Shown here piece after piece: positions 25,018-31,148 of a stretch of DNA of 64,000 nucleotides. The first letter of the stretch is position 1, and each line of letters begins with the position of its first letter. The DNA is taken from positions 186,001 through 250,000 of the forward strand of contig NZ_JAIUGX010000001.1 in NCBI RefSeq assembly GCF_020164785.1, written 5' to 3'. The notes under the pieces were generated by a model that did no database searches, was not told the origin of the DNA, and was given only the letters and a program-made list of their open reading frames with translations. A program made the translations under genes and the position numbers. This DNA is from Mesorhizobium sp. ES1-1 (GTDB lineage Bacteria; Pseudomonadota; Alphaproteobacteria; Rhizobiales; Rhizobiaceae).

Positions 25018-25995
25018 TCAGATGTCCCCTTGGCTTTGTTGCGAGGTCTGCTCGTCCCTGGGGTTGATGAAGCTGTCGACCATGATCGCGAGCAATAGGA
25101 TCAGGCTCTTGATCAGGTTCTGGGTGGTATAGGTGATGTCCAGGATGGTCATGCCGTTGAGCAGGACGCCGACCAGCAGCGTTCCGACCAGCACGTTGCG
25201 CACGCCGCCGCGGCCGCCGCTCAAGCTGATTCCCCCCAGCACCACGACGAGCAGGACGTCGTAGATCATGGTGGAGTTATAGACGCGCGTGCTCATGCCG
25301 GACACTGCCGCGGCCATGACGATGCCGGCCAGGAAGGCGATCAGCGAACTCACGACATATTGCAGCACGATCAGCGGACGCAGCGGCACACCGGTGATGC
25401 GGGCCGCAAGCGGATTGTCCCCGGCGGCGTAGACAAACCTGCCGAAACGCGTGCGCATAAGCATAAGCGCGATCAGCGCGGCCAGCACCGCGAAGGCAGC
25501 TATCGGCATCGGCAAGCCAAACAACAAACCGCGGCCGAGGAAGTCGAACCAGGCGACACCGGATGGCGTGTTCTGCACATCGATCTGGAACAGGAAAGCG
25601 CGGCCGGAGCCGTAGATCACCAAACCCATGGCCAGGGTGGTGAAAATCGCTGGAATATCCGCATAGGCGATCAGGATGCCGCTCGCCAGGCCGATGGCGA
25701 CGGCAAGCAGGAAGCCATATGCCAGGGCGGTGTCGAATGGCGTGCCGGCCTGCGCCATGGACAGGACCCAGGACAGGGTGACCACCATGGTGGCGATCAT
25801 TGCCAGGTCGATTCCCCGGCCGATCACAACCAGCCCCATGCCAAGGCCGAGGATGCCGAGAATCGAGACGCTGCGCACAAGTGCTATAAGGTTGCCAGCG
25901 GTCAGGAAATTGTTGAGCAGCACCGCGAAGACGGCGAACAGCGCAACGGCCAGCGCGAAGACCACGCCCTCCTGCGACAATCGCACCTTCCCCAT
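25018..25995 (-). CDS. Ribose-type ABC importer, permease
   Basis: Inner-membrane permease of 325 residues (RbsC family). It shows the conserved VIGRGIDLAMIATM segment near residue 57 and VVVLGGISLSGGRGGVRNVLVG in the C-terminal half, plus eight or more hydrophobic stretches. ATG 25995 has a TGGGAGG site. It is the first gene of the leftward operon (permease, binding protein, permease-lactonase fusion, lactonase, ATPase), so the transporter likely has a heterodimeric membrane part. It is divergent from the DUF982 gene at 26252. Confidence 0.9.
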   Translation of the reverse strand: MGKVRLSQEGVVFALAVALFAVFAVLLNNFLTAGNLIALVRSVSILGILGLGMGLVVIGRGIDLAMIATMVVTLSWVLSMAQAGTPFDTALAYGFLLAVAIGLASGILIAYADIPAIFTTLAMGLVIYGSGRAFLFQIDVQNTPSGVAWFDFLGRGLLFGLPMPIAAFAVLAALIALMLMRTRFGRFVYAAGDNPLAARITGVPLRPLIVLQYVVSSLIAFLAGIVMAAAVSGMSTRVYNSTMIYDVLLVVVLGGISLSGGRGGVRNVLVGTLLVGVLLNGMTILDITYTTQNLIKSLILLLAIMVDSFINPRDEQTSQQSQGDI

Positions 25996-26179
25996 TTCGG
26001 ACCTCCCAGACCGGCCGATGTCGATCCGTGAAGCGAACCTGCGCGATCGGCGTCGTGCTGGAAATCAGCATCCCTTTTTTAGGCAGGGCTAGACAGACCC
26101 GCGCATGGAATATCAGTTATGTTGGCTGGCGGGTCCACGGCGCGTGGACTGGCCGTCGGCCCGATGCGCGGCCGCTGCT

Positions 26180-26204
26180 GGAACGGGTTTCCCGCCCCTG
26201 CGTT
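26180..26204 (+). promoter_or_regulatory. EcfG-type general stress promoter for DUF982 gene
   Basis: GGAAC (26180-26184), a 16-nt spacer and CGTT (26201-26204). This matches exactly the alphaproteobacterial general-stress sigma factor consensus GGAAC-N16/17-CGTT. It lies 47 nt before the ATG of the tandem-DUF982 gene. Confidence 0.7.
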
Positions 26205-26251
26205 GTCGTGGCGCGCTCGGACGATCGTTCCGAGGAAAGCGGAGGCGGGCA

Positions 26252-26779
26252 ATGACAGACACGACGTTCGAGAAGCCGGCCAAAGTGCGGCTGCGCGAGG
26301 GTGGCAAGATCCAGCAGGTCACTTCGGCACAAGACGCTTCGATCCTGCTCGACAGCGCCGACTGGCCGGGCGATCGAACAGAGGGACACCGCGTTGCCAG
26401 TCAAGCCGCCGATGAAGCGCTGAGCGGCGATGGAGCAACGACGGAGGCTTTCAATGCCTTCATCCTCGCAGCCAGGGAGGCGGACATTCTCGTCGAGGCT
26501 TCGTCCGAGGAGAAAGCCAAGACCAACCGTATTTTTTTCGAACGCAGCGTGTGCATAAGGCCTCACGGCGGCAACTCGGTTCGGGAGGTGAAATCCGTCA
26601 ACGGCGCCTGCGAAATCCTGATCGACTGGCCACACGCCAAACGCGGTCCCTATTATCAGTCCGCCCGTGAAGTGGTCCAAGCGGCGCTCGACGGCAAAGC
26701 CACTCCGCATCAGGCGAGAGAGGCGTTTGTCGCCCTGGCGGGCCATGCGGACATACTGATAGACGGCGGCGCTGAATAG
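26252..26779 (+). CDS. Tandem DUF982 protein
   Basis: Protein of 175 residues made of two related halves. Residues about 8-76 and 96-172 each end in a QA..A...F..A..EADILVE / QAREAFVALAGHADILID helix, the hallmark C-terminal helix of DUF982, a small domain found mainly in Rhizobiales. The second half also has the N-terminal strands (FERSVCIRPHGGNSVREV) and the Ala-Leu-rich central helix in full; the first is shortened. Function is unknown. The ATG follows GCGGAGGCGGG. A consensus EcfG promoter upstream and stress-type neighbours (YihY, Ku) suggest induction in stationary phase or stress. Confidence 0.8.
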   Translation: MTDTTFEKPAKVRLREGGKIQQVTSAQDASILLDSADWPGDRTEGHRVASQAADEALSGDGATTEAFNAFILAAREADILVEASSEEKAKTNRIFFERSVCIRPHGGNSVREVKSVNGACEILIDWPHAKRGPYYQSAREVVQAALDGKATPHQAREAFVALAGHADILIDGGAE

Positions 26780-26789
26780 GCCTCCGCAG

Positions 26790-27860
26790 ATGGCTTCGGA
26801 AGCGACACGGGGCCAACAGCCGGCGGAAGAGCACCCTTCCCTGATCGATGGCGAAGCAGCCCAGCGCGCGACTGCCACCACCGAGAATAGCAAGACCGTG
26901 CTCAGGACCGAGCCGGGAGGCCGAGGTCGCGATGCCGCCTGGCCCTCACAAATACCCGCGCTCGGCTGGAAGGACATTTTCTGGCGGCTATGGGAGGAGT
27001 TCAACAAGGACAGGGTCCTGCTGGTGGCAGCCGGGGCTACATTCTACCTGTTGCTCGCCTTGTTTCCCGCTTTGGCCGCGTTCATATCGATTTACGGTTT
27101 CGTCGCGGATCCCATGACGGTCGCCGACCATGTCGCCTCCCTCAGCGGATTGCTTCCGTCGGGCGGATTGGACCTCATTCGCGGCCAGTTGCTGGCGCTG
27201 GCCCGGCAGAAATCAACGGCTCTCGGGACCGGCTTCTTCATCGGCCTTGGCATCGCGCTGTGGAGCGCCAACAGCGGAATGAAAGCGCTGTTCGATGCGA
27301 TGAACATTGCTTACGAGGAAGCCGAAAAACGCAGCTTCATCACCCTCAACCTGATGTCGATCCTGTTCACGGTCGGAGCCTTGCTGATCGGGATGGTGCT
27401 GTTGCTCACCGTAGGCGTCGTGCCTGCGCTGCTGCGCTATTTTTACCTCGATGCATGGACGGAAACGCTCGTCGCCGTTTCTCGATGGCCGATTCTCATC
27501 GGCTCGATGCTGACAGGTATTTCGCTGCTCTACCGCTTCGGACCAAGCCGAGAGCGGGCCAAGTGGCGGTGGCTGAGCTGGGGCACGCTCATCGCGACGG
27601 TCGCATGGATCATGGCTTCGTGGCTGTTCTCGTTTTATCTGCAGCACTTCGCCAATTACAACGTCACCTATGGATCGCTTGGCGCTGTCGTCGGCTTGAT
27701 GATGTGGACATGGATTTCCGTCATCATTTTGATAGCCGGCGCGGCGATCAATGCGGAAATGGAGCATCAGACCGCCATCGACTCGACCACCGGTCCGGCT
27801 CAGCCCATGGGCAAACGCGGCGCTGTCGTGGCCGATACGCTCGGCAAGACGGCGGATTGA
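26790..27860 (+). CDS. YihY/virulence factor BrkB family membrane protein
   Basis: Inner-membrane protein of 356 residues. After a hydrophilic N-terminal tail of about 55 residues comes the family signature: WRLWEEFNKDRVLLVAAGATFYLLLALFPALAAF (about 67-100), then further hydrophobic segments and the conserved WRWLSWGTLIATVAW and YGSLGAVVGLMMWTWISVIILIAGAAINAEM regions. About six membrane helices are expected. The biochemical role of YihY/BrkB proteins is not established; they are no longer regarded as RNase BN. It starts 10 nt after the DUF982 gene with a poor ribosome site, so it is probably co-transcribed from the same EcfG-type promoter. Confidence 0.88.
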   Translation: MASEATRGQQPAEEHPSLIDGEAAQRATATTENSKTVLRTEPGGRGRDAAWPSQIPALGWKDIFWRLWEEFNKDRVLLVAAGATFYLLLALFPALAAFISIYGFVADPMTVADHVASLSGLLPSGGLDLIRGQLLALARQKSTALGTGFFIGLGIALWSANSGMKALFDAMNIAYEEAEKRSFITLNLMSILFTVGALLIGMVLLLTVGVVPALLRYFYLDAWTETLVAVSRWPILIGSMLTGISLLYRFGPSRERAKWRWLSWGTLIATVAWIMASWLFSFYLQHFANYNVTYGSLGAVVGLMMWTWISVIILIAGAAINAEMEHQTAIDSTTGPAQPMGKRGAVVADTLGKTAD

Positions 27861-27902
27861 TTATTTCGCGGCCAACCTCACCTGCAGAGTGATCGCGCAG
27901 AA

Positions 27903-27927
27903 GGAACAATTCAACGGCAATGTCGTT
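27903..27927 (+). promoter_or_regulatory. EcfG-type general stress promoter for ku
   Basis: GGAAC (27903-27907), 16-nt spacer, CGTT (27924-27927), an exact consensus match. The -10 element ends 25 nt before the ku ATG. It indicates that DNA end-joining capacity is under the general stress response. Confidence 0.72.
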
Positions 27928-27951
27928 TGCCCCGACCAGCAAAGGAAGAAC

Positions 27952-28782
27952 ATGATGGTCGCTCCGCGTGCTGCCTGGAAGGGCTTCTTGAAGGTTGGTT
28001 CCGTCACTTGTGGCGTGAAAGTCGTAGGCGCCACAAGCGAGGCCTCCAAAATCCACTTCAAGATCCTGAACCGGAAGGACGGCCTTCCGGTCAAAAGCGT
28101 CTACGCTGACGAGGACACGGGCGAGCCGGTCGACGCGGAGGACCAGGTCAAAGGTTTCGAGGTCGAGAAGGATGAGTTCCTGCAGATCGATCCCGATGAC
28201 ATCAAGGCGCTGAAGCTCACCTCGGATCATACGCTGGAAGTCGGCGAGTTTGTGGAGATCGACCAGATCGACACGCGCTACCTGGAAAAGCCCTACTATC
28301 TCATCCCTGCCGATGCTGCCGCGACCGAAGCGTACGGCGTGATCCGCGACGCGATGAAGAACAAGGGTGTCGCGGCGAGGTCGTGCATCGTTCTGTATCA
28401 GCGTGGCCGGGAAGTCCTGATCCAGCCATATGATATGGGCATGGTGATGACAGAATTGCGCAACCATAAGGAAATGGTCCCTGAGACCAGCGTGTTCGGC
28501 GGTTTGAAGAAGCAGGAATACGACCCTGAACTGCTCGAAATCGCCGGCATGCTGATCGACAAGAAGGTGACGACTTTCGATCCTTCCAAGTTCGAGGATA
28601 CCTATGAAGACGCGTTGATCGCGATGATCGATGCCAAGCGCAAAGGCAAGAAACCGCCAAAGCAGGTACCGAAGCCAAAAGAAAACGTCATCGATCTGGC
28701 AGAGGTGCTGAAAAAGAGCCTCAAACAGGAAGGCTTGGCGACGCCGAAGAAGGCGGCGTCCTCGAAACGCAAGACGGCGTAA
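27952..28782 (+). CDS. ku: Ku protein for non-homologous end joining
   Basis: Bacterial Ku homologue of 276 residues, the normal length for the ring-forming homodimer that binds double-strand DNA ends. Family landmarks are WKGFLKVGSVTCGVKVV at the N-terminus, KSVYADEDTGEPVDAEDQVKGFE, the core YYLIPADAAATEAYGVIRDAM, and GVAARSCIVLYQRGREVLIQPYDMGMVMTEL. The C-terminus is lysine-rich, as is usual for rhizobial Ku. The start ATG (27952 or the adjacent 27955) follows AAAGGAAG. Ku normally works with LigD, which is not in this window; rhizobia often have several ku and ligD copies elsewhere. It has its own EcfG-type promoter and lies 91 nt behind the YihY gene. Confidence 0.95.
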   Translation: MMVAPRAAWKGFLKVGSVTCGVKVVGATSEASKIHFKILNRKDGLPVKSVYADEDTGEPVDAEDQVKGFEVEKDEFLQIDPDDIKALKLTSDHTLEVGEFVEIDQIDTRYLEKPYYLIPADAAATEAYGVIRDAMKNKGVAARSCIVLYQRGREVLIQPYDMGMVMTELRNHKEMVPETSVFGGLKKQEYDPELLEIAGMLIDKKVTTFDPSKFEDTYEDALIAMIDAKRKGKKPPKQVPKPKENVIDLAEVLKKSLKQEGLATPKKAASSKRKTA

Positions 28783-28930
28783 CTCCGCCCGCATCGGTGG
28801 GAACTTTGTGAATTGCGGACCCAGGGCGCGGTCTGTTTGGCGAGAAGCCGTGGCTATGCGACCGGCTTCGGCATGGCAGCGGTTGCCGCCTTGTCGGCAA
28901 TGGCGAACCGCTCATGACTGCAAGTGCCGG

Positions 28931-29047
28931 TCAGAAGACGTTAATCCTGTCGCGCCCGCATACGCCCGGATATTCAGCATTGCGAAGCCGCAACTGCTCA
29001 AGCACGACGTCCAGTCGCGCTTGCGATGCAAACGGGTCGAGGCTCAC
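28931..29047 (-). CDS. Small ORF (38 aa) coupled to upstream hypothetical gene
   Basis: A 38-codon frame starts at GTG 29047 in a GTGA overlap with the stop of the 102-residue gene and reads V-S-L-D-P-F-A-S-Q, then a Leu/Arg/Glu-rich stretch (RLDVVLEQLRLRNAEYPGV) before its TGA at 28931. The amino-acid composition is that of a normal amphipathic helix, unlike the noise frames nearby. The overlap with a clearly coding gene is the main argument. No homology recognised. The remaining 28783-28930 shows nothing. Confidence 0.35.
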   Translation of the reverse strand: MSLDPFASQARLDVVLEQLRLRNAEYPGVCGRDRINVF

Positions 29048-29352
29048 TGTTGGTCGTTGTAGGGTTCTTTTGTTTTTCCGACCATCTTTGCCAGTTCCGT
29101 AAATGGCGGGATGTCAGCTTCCCCTTGCGCGTTGTTTGCGATCCTCAGAAGCCGGATCGGAAAGCAGATGGCGTCGCGATTGGCGGGCGACATGTCTTCG
29201 AAGGTCCGCTCGTCGCCCGTTACAGAGGCTTCCACCCTTCGCAGGGCGGTATCGATGTCGTCGATCGAAAGCAGCCCGCGATGGACCAGCAGATTGTTTA
29301 TGGAAGCGACCGCCATCATAAGGCCTTCGAGCTGAAGATTGGCGACATTCAT
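29044..29352 (-). CDS. Conserved-looking hypothetical protein (102 aa)
   Basis: Soluble protein of 102 residues (MNVANLQLEGLMMAVASINN at the N-terminus), with predicted helices around LVHRGLLSIDDIDTALRRVEASV and ICFPIRLLRIANNAQ. The composition is that of a folded globular protein. I recall similar short proteins in rhizobia but no function. Its ATG overlaps the stop of the small hydrophilic gene upstream (ATGA, 29349-29352), so translation is coupled. It belongs to a leftward mini-operon starting at 29582 behind an EcfG-like promoter. Confidence 0.7.
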   Translation of the reverse strand: MNVANLQLEGLMMAVASINNLLVHRGLLSIDDIDTALRRVEASVTGDERTFEDMSPANRDAICFPIRLLRIANNAQGEADIPPFTELAKMVGKTKEPYNDQQ

Positions 29353-29582
29353 GGGCGGGCACCCTTCTTTTCGCTGCTCGGTGTCGAGTGTCCGGGCGGA
29401 TTCTGGCCATCCGACTGGTGCGTCTTGTCATCCACCTCATCCGTGGGACGGGTCAATCCGATCCCGCTATCGGGCTTCTTGTTGCCGGCTGCGTCCTGCG
29501 AAAAGGCGTCGGACGGGTCTGGCCCCCTCCTCGCGGGGTATTTTGTTGCGCCGGTTTCACGATGGTTTTCGTTGCCTGGCAT
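29349..29582 (-). CDS. Small hydrophilic protein (77 aa)
   Basis: Frame of 77 residues beginning MPGNENHRETGATKYP, strongly hydrophilic, rich in Asp, Ser, Pro, Gly and Lys, probably disordered (TRPTDEVDDKTHQSDGQNPPG). ATG 29582 has a TTGGAGAG ribosome site; the longer open frame to 29855 is not supported. It is the first gene of a leftward mini-operon behind a near-consensus EcfG promoter with the same 24-25 nt leader as ku. Disordered small proteins of this kind are common in stress regulons; the function is unknown. Confidence 0.6.
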   Translation of the reverse strand: MPGNENHRETGATKYPARRGPDPSDAFSQDAAGNKKPDSGIGLTRPTDEVDDKTHQSDGQNPPGHSTPSSEKKGARP

Positions 29583-29606
29583 TTTGTCTCTCCAATGATG
29601 ACCGAT

Positions 29607-29631
29607 AACATGCCCGGGAGCCGCGAGTTCC
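29607..29631 (-). promoter_or_regulatory. Near-consensus EcfG-type promoter (leftward)
   Basis: On the minus strand, GGAAC (29631-29627), 16-nt spacer, TGTT (29610-29607), one mismatch from CGTT. It ends 24 nt before the ATG at 29582. Confidence 0.5.
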
Positions 29632-29640
29632 GCATTCCAT

Positions 29641-29665
29641 GGAACATTCGCGACGGCGCTTCGTT
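29641..29665 (+). promoter_or_regulatory. EcfG-type general stress promoter (rightward)
   Basis: GGAAC (29641-29645), 16-nt spacer, CGTT (29662-29665), an exact match. It is divergent from the leftward EcfG-like site, and the -10 ends 26 nt before the first small rightward ORF at 29692. Confidence 0.7.
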
Positions 29666-29691
29666 GGCCAACGAACAAAGGAACCACTGCG

Positions 29692-29751
29692 ATGGCCACG
29701 ATCAAGAACCTAGATGCGGCGCCACAATCGAGCGCAAGGGAACCAACGTGA
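29692..29751 (+). CDS. Leader-sized ORF (19 aa)
   Basis: Nineteen-codon frame (M-A-T-I-K-N-L-D-A-A...) with an AAAGGAAC-type ribosome site. Its stop overlaps the GTG start of the next small frame at 29748. It may be a leader that couples translation, or a micro-protein. Confidence 0.3.
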   Translation: MATIKNLDAAPQSSAREPT

Positions 29752-29918
29752 CTGACGGCGATCCAGCCCCATCGAACTCCAAGACGGCACCCAAGACGGC
29801 GGGCGCTGCTCCGGACGGGGAACGTCCCCTTCCCGATCCGTTCACGGCAAGGCAAAGCGATGCGCGGCGGCCGATGGCAGGCAAGACGCCGCGCCCGACC
29901 GACAAACCCGGAGAATGA
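29748..29918 (+). CDS. Small hydrophilic protein (56 aa)
   Basis: Frame of 56 residues from GTG 29748 (AAGGGAACC upstream), VTDGDPAPSNSKTAPKTAG and onwards, ending PTDKPGE. It is Pro/Asp/Lys-rich and very likely disordered. Its stop overlaps the start of the next frame at 29915 (ATGA). It is the second member of a rightward string of overlapping small frames under an EcfG-type promoter. No homology recognised. Confidence 0.45.
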   Translation: MTDGDPAPSNSKTAPKTAGAAPDGERPLPDPFTARQSDARRPMAGKTPRPTDKPGE

Positions 29919-30079
29919 TCATGCCTCCCAAACCAGAGCCCAGCGAAGATCCTCCGGCGGATGCGCCTACCTGGACGCCGGACGTTCGGGAACCCGACCC
30001 CGATCTTTTGCCGGACGAACTGCCGAATCCTAATCCCGACGAGAACCGCGATCGAGAGAACGGCGCGTCATCGTCGTGA
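29915..30079 (+). CDS. Small acidic proline-rich protein (54 aa)
   Basis: Frame of 54 residues starting at ATG 29915 (in-frame ATG also at 29921), in an ATGA overlap with the previous gene and behind a CCCGGAG site. The sequence is dominated by Pro, Asp, Glu and Asn (KPEPSEDPPADAPTW, then PDPDLLPDELPNPNPDE) and is certainly disordered. Such small acidic proline-rich proteins are frequently seen next to stress genes in rhizobia. Function unknown. Confidence 0.5.
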   Translation: MIMPPKPEPSEDPPADAPTWTPDVREPDPDLLPDELPNPNPDENRDRENGASSS

Positions 30080-30199
30080 ATGGCGACGGGGCAGAACCGA
30101 TGGGAATGCCCGGAATGCGCATGAATCCGGTTCGAGAGAAACGGCCTGGATAACCCCGCTCATGAAGCTGACCATGTCGGCGTGGCCGCCTGTAGAAAA

Positions 30200-30223
30200 C
30201 CGTCGCACCGTATGGTGCGACGG
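30200..30223. terminator. Bidirectional terminator
   Basis: Perfect 10-bp stem (CCGTCGCACC / GGTGCGACGG) with GTAT loop, followed by ATTTTG on the plus strand and preceded by GAAAA (TTTTC on the minus strand). It lies between the rightward small genes and the leftward Gly-rich gene and can stop both. Confidence 0.75.
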
Positions 30224-30243
30224 ATTTTGCCAGATGTGGCCGA

Positions 30244-30882
30244 CTATCTACGGGAAATAAGCAGGCAGAGCTGGCGCAAATCGCGGTCGTAGCTGCCTGA
30301 GCTGCTGAGCACATCGACGCAGCGCTTCTTCATGCGCGCAATCTGGCTGTCAGACATTTCGGCAACGACGCCCGGCAGGTTCGGCTGAGCCGGGTTGCTC
30401 GGATTGCTGGGGTTCGCGGGATTGCTTGGGTTGGTTCCGACGCCGACGCCGACGCCTACACCGACGCCTGTTGTGCCACCGACTGTGGCTCCAACGCCGG
30501 CGCTCACACCATTGGTGCCGCCGACATTCGCGCCGACGCCTGCGTTCACGCCGCTCGTGCCACCGATATTCGCGCCGGCACCCGCGTTCACCCCACTCGT
30601 GCCCCCGACCGAGGCCCCGAGACCGGCGCTGGTGCCATTCGTGCCGCCGACATTGGCGCCAGCGCCCGCATTGACGCCGCTACCGCCGCCGATTGACGCG
30701 CCTGCGCCTGCATTGACGCCGCCGCTGCCTCCAATCGAGGCGCCCGCGCCGGCATTGACGCCGCCGCTACCGCCGACCGAAGCGCCGACACCCAATCCTG
30801 CCGCACCGGCCGGAACGGACAAAGCTGCTACGAACACACCGCCGGCCAAGGCTCTGGCAAAGTTCTTGAAAAAGGAATTCAT
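30244..30882 (-). CDS. Secreted Gly-rich repeat protein
   Basis: Exported protein of 212 residues. It has a Sec signal peptide (MNSFFKNFARALAGGVFVAALSVPAGA) and eight tandem 14-residue repeats (residues 33-144) of the type GASVGGSGGVNAGA, then a GV dipeptide run and an Asn-Pro-Ser spacer (NPSNPANPSNPSNP). The non-repetitive C-terminus (MSDSQIARMKKRCVDVLSSSGSYDRDLRQLC) has two cysteines. The pattern suggests an elongated surface or matrix protein with a small folded C-terminal domain. ATG 30882 has a CAGGAGAG site. It stands alone between a terminator and a 266-nt gap. I know similar Gly-Val-rich hypothetical proteins in Mesorhizobium and relatives, without function. Confidence 0.75.
   Translation of the reverse strand: MNSFFKNFARALAGGVFVAALSVPAGAAGLGVGASVGGSGGVNAGAGASIGGSGGVNAGAGASIGGGSGVNAGAGANVGGTNGTSAGLGASVGGTSGVNAGAGANIGGTSGVNAGVGANVGGTNGVSAGVGATVGGTTGVGVGVGVGVGTNPSNPANPSNPSNPAQPNLPGVVAEMSDSQIARMKKRCVDVLSSSGSYDRDLRQLCLLISRR
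30451..30786 (-). repeat. Eight tandem 42-bp coding repeats
   Basis: 336 bp made of eight in-frame 42-bp units encoding G-A-[SN]-[VI]-G-G-x-x-G-V-N-A-G-[AV]. Units diverge mostly at the S/N, V/I and SGG/TSG/TNG positions. This is expected to be a slippage- and recombination-prone segment. Confidence 0.85.
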
Positions 30883-31148
30883 GACACTCTCCTGTAAGTT
30901 GCCTTCAACAGTCGTTCGTGACTGTGGAAGAGCAACGTACGATTGCCGCTGCGGACCCACCCTCGGCGACTTTCATTGGAAAGTTGGCTTTCGACCTCTC
31001 AACAAAACAGAATCAATTTGAACGAATTTCCTTCACCCACGATCTTGCTTGCCCAGGCGACAGGTCCGGGCATGGTCGCGAAGCCGACAGGACGGAACAC
31101 CCGGGCAGGCCACGGCCTAGCGTTAAAGCTCCGAGGATCACCGGCCCG

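Noticed and set aside
28783..28930. Additional small gene after ku
   Set aside because: Short frames on both strands lack ribosome sites and have noise-like composition.
29818..29841. Fifth EcfG promoter (GGAAC and CGTT, 15-nt spacer)
   Set aside because: The spacing is one short of the 16-17 nt rule and the site lies inside a small gene without a gene start close behind it.
29583..29855. N-terminal extension of the 77-residue hydrophilic gene
   Set aside because: The extension lacks a ribosome site and would place both EcfG-like promoters inside the gene; ATG 29582 has a good site.
30451..30786. Possible CRISPR array
   Set aside because: The 42-bp units are contiguous without unique spacers and are in-frame coding repeats.
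30395..31021. Pro/Thr/Val repeat open frame on the plus strand
   Set aside because: It is the complement of the Gly-rich repeat gene. The minus-strand reading has a signal peptide, ribosome site and non-repetitive C-terminus; the plus-strand reading has none.
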